Shown here in pieces: positions 17,410-25,587 of a stretch of DNA of 64,000 nt. The first letter of the stretch is position 1. The number at the start of each line of letters is the position of its first letter. The stretch is from Ruminococcaceae bacterium KH2T8 (GTDB lineage: Bacteria > Bacillota > Clostridia > Saccharofermentanales > Saccharofermentanaceae). A model generated the notes under the pieces. The model was given only the letters and a program-made list of their open reading frames with translations. It did no database searches and was not told the origin of the DNA. The DNA is taken from positions 1 through 64,000 of the forward strand of contig FOIY01000006.1 in assembly GCA_900111435.1 (NCBI GenBank), given 5' to 3'. The position numbers and the translations under genes were made by a program.

Positions 17410-17450
17410 CAGTACGGATAATTTATAAGCAAAAGGGAGACCTTATTACT

Positions 17451-18860
17451 ATGGATATATGTGCGGTAGTTATGGCAGCCGGTAACGGCACTAGGATGAA
17501 GTCTGCTCATTCGAAAGTAGTTCATCAGGTAGCAGGTAAGCCTATCGTTCAGTGGGTTGCCGATGCGCTCTGCGAGGCTGGATGCAGCGAGCAGGTCTAT
17601 ATAGTCGGAGATAAGCAGGAAGAGATCAGGGATGTCCTCGGTGAGGGTGTTGCCTACGTATTTCAGGAGAAGAGACTCGGTACGGGTCACGCGGTCATGC
17701 AGGCTGCACCTTTCCTTGAGGGAAGAGACGGATACGTTATCGTTCTTCCGGGCGATTCACCCATGGTCAGTGCTGAGACTATATGCAAGGCTTTGAACAA
17801 GATGGAAGACGGCGACTATGCCGCTGTAGTCATCACCGCCGAGGCTGAGGATCCCACGGGATACGGAAGACTCGTAAGGGATGAGAACGGTAACGTATTA
17901 AAGATCGTTGAGCACAAGGATGCTTCCGAAGAGGAACTCAAGATCAGGGAGATCAATTCCTCCATGTATGTCTTTAAGACGTCGCTCCTTCTTTCGGCGC
18001 TCGGAAGGCTCAGTGCTCAGAATGCTCAGAAGGAATACTACCTCACGGATACTATCGGGATCCTCATCGGAGACGGCTGCACGGTAGGTTCGGTCATCTG
18101 CGATTTTGAAGATACTCTCGGAGTAAATGACAGGATGCAGCTCATGCAGGCATGCAAGATCATGAACAGGCGTATCCTTGAAAAGCACATGAGAAACGGC
18201 GTTCAGATCCTCGATGAGAATTCGACATGGATCCACTCCGCCGTAGAGATCGGAAGAGATACGATCATTCTCCCGGGCTCTACTCTTATCGGAAATACGG
18301 TAGTAGGCGAGGAGTGCATCATCGGTGAGAATTCCCGTCTTGACGGAGTACAGGTCGGAGACGGTACCGTTATCGACTATTCCGTGGCAACATCGTGCAT
18401 CATCGGAAGCGACTGCCGTATCGGACCTTTTTCTCACATAAGACCTGATACGAGGATCAATGATCACGTTACGATCGGTGCATATGTAGAGGTAAAGAAC
18501 TCGACTATCGACGACTATACGAGAGCAAGACACCTTACTTATATCGGTGACTCGACGGTAGGTAAGAACGTCAACTTCGGTTGTGGTACCGTAACATGTA
18601 ACTTCGACGGTCAGGATAAGATGGGATGCGTTATCGAGGATAACGTATTCATCGGAGGTAACTCCAATATCCTTTCTTCCGTAGTACTCGGTAAAGACAG
18701 CTATATCGCAGCAGGTTCCACCATCACGAGCGATGTTCCCGCATTGGGACTCGGAATCGGAAGATCCAAGCAGATCAATAAGGAAGACTGGGTAGCTAAG
18801 AAGAACAGGCTTCGCGGAGCTAACTATATAAAGCTCGACAGCAAGCGTTCGGAGGTCTGA
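17451..18860 (+). CDS. glmU: Bifunctional UDP-GlcNAc pyrophosphorylase/glucosamine-1-phosphate acetyltransferase
   Basis: 469 residues. The N-terminal uridylyltransferase domain starts with the signature VVMAAGNGTRMKS and keeps VFQEKRLGTGHAVM and the metal-binding Asp in LPGDSP. From about residue 250 a left-handed parallel beta-helix of hexapeptide repeats forms the acetyltransferase half, with ARHLTYIGDSTVG and NFGCGTVTCNFDG matching the active-site region. It makes UDP-GlcNAc from glucosamine-1-phosphate, acetyl-CoA and UTP for peptidoglycan. First gene of an operon with pth and mfd, an order also seen in other Firmicutes. The glmM step is encoded at 43573. Confidence 0.97.
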   Translation: MDICAVVMAAGNGTRMKSAHSKVVHQVAGKPIVQWVADALCEAGCSEQVYIVGDKQEEIRDVLGEGVAYVFQEKRLGTGHAVMQAAPFLEGRDGYVIVLPGDSPMVSAETICKALNKMEDGDYAAVVITAEAEDPTGYGRLVRDENGNVLKIVEHKDASEEELKIREINSSMYVFKTSLLLSALGRLSAQNAQKEYYLTDTIGILIGDGCTVGSVICDFEDTLGVNDRMQLMQACKIMNRRILEKHMRNGVQILDENSTWIHSAVEIGRDTIILPGSTLIGNTVVGEECIIGENSRLDGVQVGDGTVIDYSVATSCIIGSDCRIGPFSHIRPDTRINDHVTIGAYVEVKNSTIDDYTRARHLTYIGDSTVGKNVNFGCGTVTCNFDGQDKMGCVIEDNVFIGGNSNILSSVVLGKDSYIAAGSTITSDVPALGLGIGRSKQINKEDWVAKKNRLRGANYIKLDSKRSEV

Positions 18861-18861
18861 T

Positions 18862-19395
18862 ATGTGGCTTGTCGCAGGTCTCGGTAATCCCGGGGACAAG
18901 TATGCATATAACTGGCATAACCTGGGCTTTCTCGCAGTGGAGATGCTCGCCGATAAGCACAATATCACTCTCGACAGGACTAAGTTCAACGGCGTATACG
19001 GAAAGGGCAAGATAGGCGGTGAAGACGTCATCATCTTAAAGCCTTCGACGTATATGAATAATTCGGGCGAATCAGTTGCTCCGGCGGCTTCTTTCTTTAA
19101 GATCGATCCTTCACATGTGATCATCGTCTACGACGATATAGATATTGCTGTAGGTTCGATCAGAGTCAGAGCAAAGGGCAGCGCAGGAACACATAACGGA
19201 ATGAAGTCCGTGATCAAGTTCATGGGGACACAGGAATTCCCCAGAGTCCGTATCGGATCGGGTCCTGTACCTGAGAAATGGAATCTGATAGACTATGTGC
19301 TCGCGGATATCCCGAAGGATCAGAGGGAGACTGTATATCACTCGTTCGAAGATGCGGTTAAAGCTATAGAAGAATACATAGGAGAAAATGGATAA
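18862..19395 (+). CDS. pth: Peptidyl-tRNA hydrolase
   Basis: 177 residues, close to the usual length. The motifs are all present: AGLGNPGDKYAYNWHNLGF with the catalytic His and flanking Asn, KPSTYMNNSGESV, VYDDIDI with the catalytic Asp, and GSAGTHNGMKS. The enzyme recycles peptidyl-tRNA released from stalled ribosomes. The start lies one base after the glmU stop, with GGAGG inside the end of glmU. The 3' end overlaps mfd by eight bases. Confidence 0.96.
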   Translation: MWLVAGLGNPGDKYAYNWHNLGFLAVEMLADKHNITLDRTKFNGVYGKGKIGGEDVIILKPSTYMNNSGESVAPAASFFKIDPSHVIIVYDDIDIAVGSIRVRAKGSAGTHNGMKSVIKFMGTQEFPRVRIGSGPVPEKWNLIDYVLADIPKDQRETVYHSFEDAVKAIEEYIGENG

Positions 19396-22300
19396 AGAGA
19401 TCTCTTCTATATTAAAGCTCATAGAAAATGACGAAGCGCTCATCGCTTCATCGGATAGGTGTGTCCGCGAGGCACGCCATCTTAATGTGTCCGGATTATG
19501 CGAACAGCAGAAAGGATATCTGATCGCTGCTCTTGCGAATAAGCATTCCAAGAAGCCGGTAGTCATCTCATCCGATACGGTAAGAGCGAAGGCGCTGGCC
19601 GGCTCCATGAAGCCTTTTATCGACGGTGAGATCCTGATAGTCGAGCCGTCGGAGATGAGTATCGTAACTGCTGTCGCAAGTTCAAGAGACGGCGAGAGCG
19701 AGAGGGTCGGAAGCATCTCGAGGCTCATGCGAAATGATTACGCGGCGGCCATCATCTGTGCGGGTGCACTCGCTTCAAAGATGCAGTCCAAGAAGGAATT
19801 CGAGAAGGATATGATCAGCTTAAAGCTCGGTGACAGGAAGGATCCGACGGATCTTATCGACGAGCTTGTCGCTATAGGTTATGAGCGAGTTGCATCAGTA
19901 TCGTGCGCAGGTGAATTTGCCGCTCGAGGCGATGTCATCGACGTATTTTCTCCCGACAGCAGGATGCCTACCAGACTCAGCTTCTTTGATGATGAGATCG
20001 ACCAGATCAAGTCTTTCGATACTGATGACCAGAGGTCCACTGAATCGTTTACGAAAGTAACTTTCTGCAGGGCAAGAGAGATCGTTTTTGATGCTAAGAA
20101 GAGAGGCTCGGCGGCGGATACTATCCTCAAGAGCGCAGCTTCGGATATAAACAAGATGAATGCGGAATCGGCTAAGGCCGCGGCAGAACTCCTTTCGAGG
20201 ACCGCGCATAACGATTCCGATGCGGTAAGGGAAGGCATGCGCCTTACGGGTATGGCCAGATGGATCGGCGCGATAGTATCTGAGCCTGACATGATCATCG
20301 ACTATATAGATAAGACACTAAATATGCTCTTTATCGATGAGATGAGCGAAGTTCGCGGAAGGATCGACGGATACGAAGCGGACTATATCTCAAGATGCAG
20401 GAATGCTTTCGAGACGGGAACATGTCCGTCATGTGCTTTCGAGTCGATATTCGAGATCCCCGAGATCATGAAGAGGCTCGATAAGGGTCATCAGATAACT
20501 GCCGTATCCTGCCTTGCAACATCCGGCAACGGACTGCCCGGCGGACTTACCGTCACGTCAGACGGACTTGCCGGCGAGAACTGGAGAGGCAGGGATAAGG
20601 AACTCGGTATCTTTGTTAAGAAGACCGAAGCCGAGATGACCATGAGATTCCTTCTCACGGGTTCTCAGAGAGTCGAAGGATTCAGGCTCAGGATGGTCGG
20701 TGAGGGTGTATCGATAAAGGTTATCCCCGCAGATCTTCCCGCGGGATTCGTATACCCTGCGGCTAAGATGTGCCTTATAGGCGAGCAGGATGTATTCGGC
20801 AGTGAGAAGAAGATCTCCAAGAAGAGAAACGGCGCTGCGAAGATCACTTTCTTCGGCGACATCACACCGGGTGATTATGTCGTTCACGATGCTCACGGTA
20901 TCGGCCGATACGAGGGCATTGTCAACATGCGAATGGGAAAGTCCAATCAGGACTACCTGAAGATCTCCTACGCGAAAAATGCGACGATATATCTGCCTAT
21001 CGATAAGCTCGATAAGCTTCAGAAATATGTAGGACCAAATGGCAAGGAGCCGAAACTCTCATCGCTTGATTCGGGCGAATGGAACAAGTCCGTCGAGAGA
21101 GCAAGGACCTCGATCAAGAAGGTTGCTTTCGATCTCGTTAAGCTCTATGCTGCAAGACGCGCGAGCAAGGGTTACTCATGTTCTCCCGACGATGTGTGGC
21201 AGAAGGAATTCGAAGAGAATTTCCCGTATACGGAGACCGACGTTCAGCTCAATGCCATAAGAGATATAAAGAAAGATATGGAGAGCGATACTCCGATGGA
21301 CCGACTCCTTTGCGGCGACGTAGGATTCGGAAAGACGGAGGTTGCTTTCAGAGCGATATTCAAGTGCGTGACGAACGGTAAGCAGGCATTCATGCTCGCT
21401 CCGACAACGCTTCTTGCTCAGCAGCATTACGACAATTTTCTCGAAAGGCTCCACGGCTTTCCGATAAGGGTCGTACTCTTGTCGAGATTCGTTCCTGCTG
21501 CCGTCATGAAGCAGAACCTCAAGGATATCAAAGAGGGAAAGGCCGACGTAGTAATAGGTACTCACAGGATCCTTTCGAAGGATGTCATCCCGCACGATCT
21601 CGGACTTCTCGTAGTAGATGAGGAGCAGAGATTCGGAGTTAATCACAAAGAGCAGATCAAGGCGATGAGAAACAATATCGATGTCCTTACGCTGACTGCC
21701 ACGCCTATCCCGAGGACGCTTCATATGTCCATGTCAGGAATAAGAGATATCTCCGTACTCGATGAAGCTCCCATGAACCGTCGCCCCGTTCAGACATACG
21801 TAATGGGATACGATGAGGAGATAGTTACGCAGGCTTGCCTTCGCGAGATCTCAAGAGGCGGACAGGTATTCTATCTTTACAACAAGACCGCAGATATCGA
21901 TAAGAAGGCTGCACATCTTGAGGCGCTGATGCCGGGTGTTAAGGTCTCTTATGCACACGGTAAGATGAGCGAGCATCAGATGGAGAAGATAATCGAATCC
22001 TTCATCGTCGGCGAGGCGGATATCCTCGTCTGTACGACGATCATCGAGTCGGGCGTCGACATGCCTAATGTAAATACCATGATCGTCGAGGACAGCGACA
22101 GGTTCGGCCTTTCGCAGCTATATCAGATCAAGGGGCGTGTAGGAAGATCCGACAGGCAGGCATATGCATATATCACATACGATCCCGACAAGGAGATGAA
22201 TTCCGATGCCCGAAAGCGACTGATGGCGATCCGTGAGTTCACCGAGCTCGGTTCCGGTGTTAAGATCGCTCTTCGTGATCTCGAGGTTAGAGGTGCGGGA

Positions 22301-22900
22301 AATCTTCTCGGCGCTGAGCAGCACGGTCAGATGGATGTTATCGGATATGAGCTCTACTGCCGTCTTCTTGACGAAGAGATAAAGCACTTAAAGGACGGCG
22401 ATGACGTATCGTTCCTTCCTGCGATCACGGTCAATATGGAAGTAGACTTCGACTCGTATATCCCCGTATCCTATATCGAAGATGAAGAGTCGAGGATGGC
22501 AGCATACAGGCGCATCGGATCTATCGGCGACAGGAAGGATTACGATGACTTCCTGGATGAAGTTACTGACCGTTACGGCGATCCGCCGAAGGAAGTAAAC
22601 TTCCTCGCAGGCGCTGCGCTGATCCGCGCACTGGCAGCTAAGGCGGGCTTTGAGAGAGTATGTTTTAAAGATGCCGGAGTGCTCCTTTATTTCGCGAGCG
22701 ACCGCAAGATGAACATGAAGTCGGTAACCGCACTTATCGGTACTCCTGAGTTTGCGGGAAGGATCCTTATGTGCGCTCAGGGTAAGCCTTATCTTCACTA
22801 TAAGCCCAGAACCAATCGTCACGATAAGACAGTTGAAGAATCGATCAAGATGCTGGATATCCTGATCGAGAATATGGAGCCTAAAAAGGCTGAAGCTTAA
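19388..22900 (+). CDS. mfd: Transcription-repair coupling factor
   Basis: 1170 residues, full family length. N-terminal UvrB-like region (about 1-350), a CarD-like RNA polymerase interaction domain beginning near GDYVVHDAHGIGRYEG, and a superfamily 2 DNA translocase with Walker A GDVGFGKTEVAF, Walker B VVDEEQRFGV, TATPIPRTLHMSM and QLYQIKGRVGRSDRQAYAY. The C-terminal TRCF domain follows. Mfd removes RNA polymerase stalled at lesions and recruits UvrA. ATG at 19388 overlaps pth by eight bases and has GGAG just upstream. Last gene of the glmU operon. Confidence 0.97.
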   Translation: MDKEISSILKLIENDEALIASSDRCVREARHLNVSGLCEQQKGYLIAALANKHSKKPVVISSDTVRAKALAGSMKPFIDGEILIVEPSEMSIVTAVASSRDGESERVGSISRLMRNDYAAAIICAGALASKMQSKKEFEKDMISLKLGDRKDPTDLIDELVAIGYERVASVSCAGEFAARGDVIDVFSPDSRMPTRLSFFDDEIDQIKSFDTDDQRSTESFTKVTFCRAREIVFDAKKRGSAADTILKSAASDINKMNAESAKAAAELLSRTAHNDSDAVREGMRLTGMARWIGAIVSEPDMIIDYIDKTLNMLFIDEMSEVRGRIDGYEADYISRCRNAFETGTCPSCAFESIFEIPEIMKRLDKGHQITAVSCLATSGNGLPGGLTVTSDGLAGENWRGRDKELGIFVKKTEAEMTMRFLLTGSQRVEGFRLRMVGEGVSIKVIPADLPAGFVYPAAKMCLIGEQDVFGSEKKISKKRNGAAKITFFGDITPGDYVVHDAHGIGRYEGIVNMRMGKSNQDYLKISYAKNATIYLPIDKLDKLQKYVGPNGKEPKLSSLDSGEWNKSVERARTSIKKVAFDLVKLYAARRASKGYSCSPDDVWQKEFEENFPYTETDVQLNAIRDIKKDMESDTPMDRLLCGDVGFGKTEVAFRAIFKCVTNGKQAFMLAPTTLLAQQHYDNFLERLHGFPIRVVLLSRFVPAAVMKQNLKDIKEGKADVVIGTHRILSKDVIPHDLGLLVVDEEQRFGVNHKEQIKAMRNNIDVLTLTATPIPRTLHMSMSGIRDISVLDEAPMNRRPVQTYVMGYDEEIVTQACLREISRGGQVFYLYNKTADIDKKAAHLEALMPGVKVSYAHGKMSEHQMEKIIESFIVGEADILVCTTIIESGVDMPNVNTMIVEDSDRFGLSQLYQIKGRVGRSDRQAYAYITYDPDKEMNSDARKRLMAIREFTELGSGVKIALRDLEVRGAGNLLGAEQHGQMDVIGYELYCRLLDEEIKHLKDGDDVSFLPAITVNMEVDFDSYIPVSYIEDEESRMAAYRRIGSIGDRKDYDDFLDEVTDRYGDPPKEVNFLAGAALIRALAAKAGFERVCFKDAGVLLYFASDRKMNMKSVTALIGTPEFAGRILMCAQGKPYLHYKPRTNRHDKTVEESIKMLDILIENMEPKKAEA

Positions 22901-22943
22901 GCGGATATTTCCGTATTGTGATAGAATAAGAAATCGATGATAA

Positions 22944-23018
22944 GCCTCCATAGTTTAATGGATAGAACAGCAGTTTCCGGTACTGCTGGTACGGGTTCGA
23001 TTCCTGTTGGGGGTGCCA
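22944..23018 (+). tRNA. tRNA-Arg(CCG)
   Basis: A 75-base cloverleaf can be drawn. Acceptor GCCTCCA pairs with TGGGGGT. The anticodon arm GCAGT/ACTGC encloses the loop TTCCGGT with anticodon CCG. The T arm ACGGG/CCTGT has the loop TTCGATT. The discriminator is G and CCA is encoded. It lies 43 bases after mfd. Confidence 0.92.
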
Positions 23019-23070
23019 GGAACTTCGAGAAACACCTTGCTTGCGTCGGACAAGTCCTCGGGACTTTGTC

Positions 23071-23304
23071 CCTGCGGAACTAGCCGCAAGGTGTTTTCTC
23101 AGTTCTGCATAGTGTAGAACTTGCAGAGCAAAGGGGTACTCACTTAGCCTTGTGCGGAAGTCCGCGATCAGAGCGTTATTCGCCAGCATAGAAGCACCTG
23201 CGGAACTAGCCGCAAGGTGTTTTCTCAGTTCTGCATAGTGCAGAACTTGCAGAGCAAAGGGGTACTCACTTAGCCTTGTGCGGAAGTCCGCGATCAGAGC
23301 GTTA
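23071..23304. repeat. Two 108-base direct repeats rich in hairpins
   Basis: Copies at 23071-23178 and 23197-23304, period 126 bases, with one visible difference (T/C in the AGTGTAGAAC segment). Each copy contains three small perfect or near-perfect palindromes: TGCGG..CCGCA, AGTTCTGCA..TGCAGAACT and GCGGA..TCCGC. The T/C difference keeps pairing as G-U, so RNA structure is preserved. Upstream at 23026-23100, GAGAAACACCTTGC and its near-complement flank a further hairpin (GGAC..GTCC). No convincing protein is encoded. This accounts for the gap between the tRNA and the GrpB gene. Confidence 0.8.
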
Positions 23305-23340
23305 CTCACTTTTAAAATTCGTTCACCCTCGGAGAGTAAG

Positions 23341-23853
23341 ATGAAGACCAAACGGGTTGTAGTTGAATCCTATAACAGAGAATGGAAGAAAGACTTTGAG
23401 GACATCAGGTCTGAGCTGATGGCTGTGCTCGAAGGCAAGGTCATCAGTGTTGAGCATGTCGGCAGCACTTCCGTTAACGGGTTATCCGCTAAGCCGATCA
23501 TCGACATAGATGTCGTTATAGAGGATGCGGATGCTTTCGCTGATGTTAAGGATGCCATGGAGAGTATCGGATATCGCCACGAGGGTGACCTGGGGATCCC
23601 GGGGCGCGAAGCATTTAAGTACGAAGGTAAGGAGCATCTTCGTAAGCATCACCTTTATGTCTGTACAAAGGATGCGGCGGAACTTAAAAGGCACATCTCA
23701 TTCAGGGACTATCTGCGAACACATCCCGAAGCTGTAAGAGAATACAGCAGGGTGAAAGAGGAGGGCGCAAAGCTCTATCCTGAAGATATCGACAGCTACA
23801 TCAATTACAAGGCACCTTTTATTGAAGGTGTCTACACAGAGATCGGGATATAA
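23341..23853 (+). CDS. GrpB-family nucleotidyltransferase-like protein
   Basis: 170 residues from ATG 23341, with GGAGAG upstream. The motifs EHVGSTSVNGLSAKPIIDIDVVI, FKYEGKEHLRKHHLYVC and FRDYLRTHPEAVREYSRVK are the signature blocks of the GrpB/UPF0157 family. The family has a nucleotidyltransferase-like fold (GST..D.D). Its members occur alone or fused to dephospho-CoA kinase; the biochemical role is not established. Followed after 13 bases by the HD gene, with which it probably forms an operon. Confidence 0.9.
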   Translation: MKTKRVVVESYNREWKKDFEDIRSELMAVLEGKVISVEHVGSTSVNGLSAKPIIDIDVVIEDADAFADVKDAMESIGYRHEGDLGIPGREAFKYEGKEHLRKHHLYVCTKDAAELKRHISFRDYLRTHPEAVREYSRVKEEGAKLYPEDIDSYINYKAPFIEGVYTEIGI

Positions 23854-23866
23854 CGGGAGGAAAGAT

Positions 23867-24493
23867 ATGTTACCGACCAAGGAACAGGCTCTGGAAGAAT
23901 TGAAAGTTGCGGGACAGATGAATCCCGGGCCCTGGGTCAAACACACGGAGAATGTCGGTATCGCTGCGAGAAACATCGCGGAGAAGATCCCCGGTATGGA
24001 TCCTCAGAAGGCATATATAGTCGGACTTCTTCACGATATAGGAAGAAGGGTCGGCATCGTTGACATACCTACTCATGTCTACGAAGGATACAAGTATTGT
24101 ATGGAGAAAGGATGGGATGAAGCTGCGCGCGTGTGCATGACTCATTCCTATCGCCTCATGAAGGATGAGTTTGACTACGAGCCGTCTACCGATGCCGAGA
24201 AAGCGATAAAGGAATACATCCTGCATACAGAAGCAGACGATTACGATAAGCTTATTCAGCTCTGCGATTCCCTTGCAACCGATTACGGTTTCGTCATCCT
24301 GGAGAAGAGATTCGTGGATGTCACGAGACGATACGGGATAATGGAAGGCTATATCAAGGGATGGGATGTGTCTTTCGAGATCAAGGAGACTTTTGAAGAG
24401 AAGATGGGATGCTCCATCTACGATGTCCTTCCGGATATCGGCAGGACTACGCTGCTATCGCCCAAACCGTGGACACCTGAAAGAAAGCGATGA
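23867..24493 (+). CDS. HD-domain phosphohydrolase
   Basis: 208 residues from the ATG at 23867, chosen for the GGGAGG just upstream; the frame runs back over the end of the GrpB gene without a ribosome site. Metal ligands of an HD domain are visible: H of WVKHTENVG, the HD pair in GLLHDIGRR, a later H in CMTHSY and the D of LCDSLA. It should hydrolyse a phosphate ester, probably of a nucleotide; substrate unknown. It ends a few bases before the promoter of the first antisense RNA. Confidence 0.85.
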   Translation: MLPTKEQALEELKVAGQMNPGPWVKHTENVGIAARNIAEKIPGMDPQKAYIVGLLHDIGRRVGIVDIPTHVYEGYKYCMEKGWDEAARVCMTHSYRLMKDEFDYEPSTDAEKAIKEYILHTEADDYDKLIQLCDSLATDYGFVILEKRFVDVTRRYGIMEGYIKGWDVSFEIKETFEEKMGCSIYDVLPDIGRTTLLSPKPWTPERKR

Positions 24494-24496
24494 ATG

Positions 24497-24524
24497 TTGC
24501 ATTATATGGACACGGTGGTATAAT
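24497..24524 (+). promoter_or_regulatory. Promoter of antisense RNA 1
   Basis: TTGCAT (24497-24502), 16-base spacer, TATAAT (24519-24524). The promoter at 25301-25328 has the same spacing and an almost identical spacer, so both belong to one conserved module. Confidence 0.75.
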
Positions 24525-24530
24525 CCTATT

Positions 24531-24606
24531 AAGCGAAAGGAATGAGATAGTTTCGCGTTTCATGGCAACAAAAGTCCCTCGGAATAGCGGTCCGAGGGAC
24601 TTTCTT
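24531..24606 (+). ncRNA. Putative antitoxin RNA 1 of a type I toxin-antitoxin module
   Basis: A short predicted transcript of about 75 bases. It begins after a consensus promoter, forms a 5' hairpin (GCGAAA 24533-24538 with TTTCGC 24551-24556), exposes TTCATGGCAA (24559-24568) and ends at a terminator stem (24573-24582 with 24592-24601). The exposed segment is repeated exactly at 24730-24739, where its complement is the toxin start region TTGCCATGAA. The RNA could therefore pair with the toxin translation start as well as with the shared 3' terminator region. This is the arrangement of the Fst/RNAII class of type I systems. Predicted from sequence only. Confidence 0.72.
24573..24604. terminator. 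Bidirectional terminator shared by RNA 1 and toxin 1
   Basis: AGTCCCTCGG (24573-24582) pairs with CCGAGGGACT (24592-24601). T-rich sequence follows on the plus strand, and TTTTGTTG on the minus strand, so both convergent transcripts can end here and overlap at their 3' ends. Confidence 0.8.
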
Positions 24607-24626
24607 ACGCCTTTTTGCAAGGTGGC

Positions 24627-24734
24627 TTAATCCTTAGGCTGGCTGCCTTTTTTCTTTCGGTCCAGCCTTTTGCTGACAGCATTAGCGATTATGCCCGCCA
24701 CGACCGAAGACAGGAATGAGATAAGCTCCTTCAT
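24627..24734 (-). CDS. Small membrane toxin-like peptide 1 (35 aa)
   Basis: A 35-residue peptide: short N-terminus, one hydrophobic helix containing SSVVAGIIANAV, then a basic tail SKRLDRKKKGSQPKD. Size and plan (single helix, positively charged end) match type I toxins of the Fst/Ldr kind. ATG at 24734 follows GGGGGTG at a good distance. A minus-strand extended -10 (TGTTATAAT, hexamer 24782-24787) lies upstream, leaving a leader of about 40 bases. The central 12 residues AGIIANAVSKRL are identical in the second copy at 25447-25533. It is too short for automatic gene callers. Toxicity is inferred, not shown. Confidence 0.72.
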   Translation of the reverse strand: MKELISFLSSVVAGIIANAVSKRLDRKKKGSQPKD

Positions 24735-24781
24735 GGCAATCACCCCCTTTCCGTGCCCGTATAGGGGATGGCAGCAAGATG

Positions 24782-24787
24782 ATTATA
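24782..24787 (-). promoter_or_regulatory. Extended -10 of toxin 1
   Basis: TATAAT on the minus strand, preceded by TGT to give an extended -10. The same TGTGTTATAAT or CGTGTTATAAT context recurs before toxin 2. Confidence 0.65.
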
Positions 24788-24868
24788 ACACGCCAAAGAA
24801 CAAATGTTTACCTGTTTGCTATAGTTTTGTGTTATCCTTTACTCGAATGATTATCTTGGAGGGAAGCA

Positions 24869-25288
24869 ATGCTCACAATACGATATGTAAGAGAAGAAGA
24901 TAAGGCTTTCTGGTACAGCCTGGACAGGCATCTTCCGGAAGAGGAATTCGTTAAGAAAGTCCGCGACGCGCAGGGGTATATCCTCCTTGATGAGGGTGAG
25001 CCTGTCGGGGTCTTAAGATATAACCTGTTCTGGGATAATACGCCATTTTGTACGTTGCTATATATACGTGATGACATGCAGAACAAAGGCTATGGAAAGC
25101 ATCTCATGAAGTACTGGGAAGATGAGATGCGGGATAAGGATTACAAGATGCTCATAACTTCAACTCAGGTCGATGAGGAAGCACAGCACTTTTATAGGAA
25201 GTTGGGATACAAGGACTGCGGCGGACTTACCATAGACTATCCGGATCTCGCTCAGCCGATGGAACTGTTCCTGAGCAAGGGCTTGTGA
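24869..25288 (+). CDS. GNAT N-acetyltransferase
   Basis: 139 residues. The acetyl-CoA binding loop is seen in IRDDMQNKGYGKHLM (motif A, Q/R-x-x-G-x-G/A), followed by AQHFYRKLGYKD typical of motif B. The substrate is unknown. GGAGGG precedes the ATG. The gene lies exactly between the two toxin-antitoxin-like modules, which may mean that the whole unit arose by duplication or that the GNAT gene was inserted between them. Confidence 0.85.
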   Translation: MLTIRYVREEDKAFWYSLDRHLPEEEFVKKVRDAQGYILLDEGEPVGVLRYNLFWDNTPFCTLLYIRDDMQNKGYGKHLMKYWEDEMRDKDYKMLITSTQVDEEAQHFYRKLGYKDCGGLTIDYPDLAQPMELFLSKGL

Positions 25289-25300
25289 GAGAAGCTCGAT

Positions 25301-25328
25301 TTGAATTATGGACCAAAGGTGGTATAAT
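25301..25328 (+). promoter_or_regulatory. Promoter of antisense RNA 2
   Basis: TTGAAT (25301-25306), 16-base spacer, TATAAT (25323-25328). Confidence 0.75.
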
Positions 25329-25334
25329 TCATGT

Positions 25335-25405
25335 AAGCGAAAAGAGAGTAGTTCGCGAAACCATAACGACAAAAAACCCGGAGGGTGCGACCTCCGGGTT
25401 TTTCT
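25335..25405 (+). ncRNA. Putative antitoxin RNA 2 of a type I toxin-antitoxin module
   Basis: Same plan as RNA 1: promoter, 5' hairpin (GCGAA 25337-25341 with TTCGC 25352-25356), exposed segment CATAACGACA (25362-25371), and terminator stem (25375-25384 with 25391-25400) followed by T residues. The exposed segment pairs with the start region of toxin 2, TGTCGTTGTG, over all ten positions, nine Watson-Crick and one G-U. The matching segment in RNA 1 is different and fits toxin 1 instead. The terminator also has T residues on the minus strand, so toxin 2 mRNA can end in the same stem. Confidence 0.72.
25375..25405. terminator. Bidirectional terminator shared by RNA 2 and toxin 2
   Basis: AACCCGGAGG pairs with CCTCCGGGTT around a six-base loop. 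TTTTT follows on the plus strand and TTTTTT on the minus strand. Confidence 0.85.
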
Positions 25406-25446
25406 TTTCCGTTTTTGCGAGGTGGATCAATCCTCAGGCTGACTGC

Positions 25447-25533
25447 TTATCTTCTTCTTTCCAGCCTTTTGCTGACAGCATTAGCGATTATGCCAGCCAC
25501 GATAGAAGAAAAGAAAGAGAGTAGTTCTTTCAC
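25447..25533 (-). CDS. Small membrane toxin-like peptide 2 (28 aa)
   Basis: A 28-residue peptide starting with GTG at 25533: hydrophobic helix with FFSSIVAGIIANAV and the basic tail SKRLERRR. AAAGGAGG lies nine bases before the GTG. An ATG six bases upstream of the GTG is in another frame and stops after three codons. The peptide differs from toxin 1 mainly at the N-terminus and by lacking the seven-residue tail extension. A minus-strand extended -10 (hexamer 25582-25587) gives a leader of about 40 bases. The antisense RNA at 25335 is complementary to the GTG start region. Confidence 0.7.
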   Translation of the reverse strand: MKELLSFFSSIVAGIIANAVSKRLERRR

Positions 25534-25581
25534 AACGACATACCTCCTTTCCACTGCCGTGTAGGAGATAGCAGCATTGCA

Positions 25582-25587
25582 ATTATA
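25582..25587 (-). promoter_or_regulatory. Extended -10 of toxin 2
   Basis: TATAAT on the minus strand with an upstream TGT. The equivalent element occurs before toxin 1. Confidence 0.65.

Noticed and set aside
17898-19124. 408-residue frame antisense to glmU and pth
   Set aside because: Both sense genes are certain. The antisense frame has no motifs and is a by-product of codon bias, like other long antisense frames at 5293-6048, 32546-33355, 40880-41851 and 62585-63736.
22881-23351. 156-residue minus-strand frame with an internal repeat across the tRNA and the 108-base copies
   Set aside because: It overlaps the tRNA-Arg and the end of mfd, has no ribosome site, and its protein repeat is simply the product of the 126-base DNA period being a multiple of three.
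24627-25533. Phage holin relics
   Set aside because: The peptides are too short for holins, no phage genes are near, and the paired antisense RNAs fit a type I toxin-antitoxin layout better.
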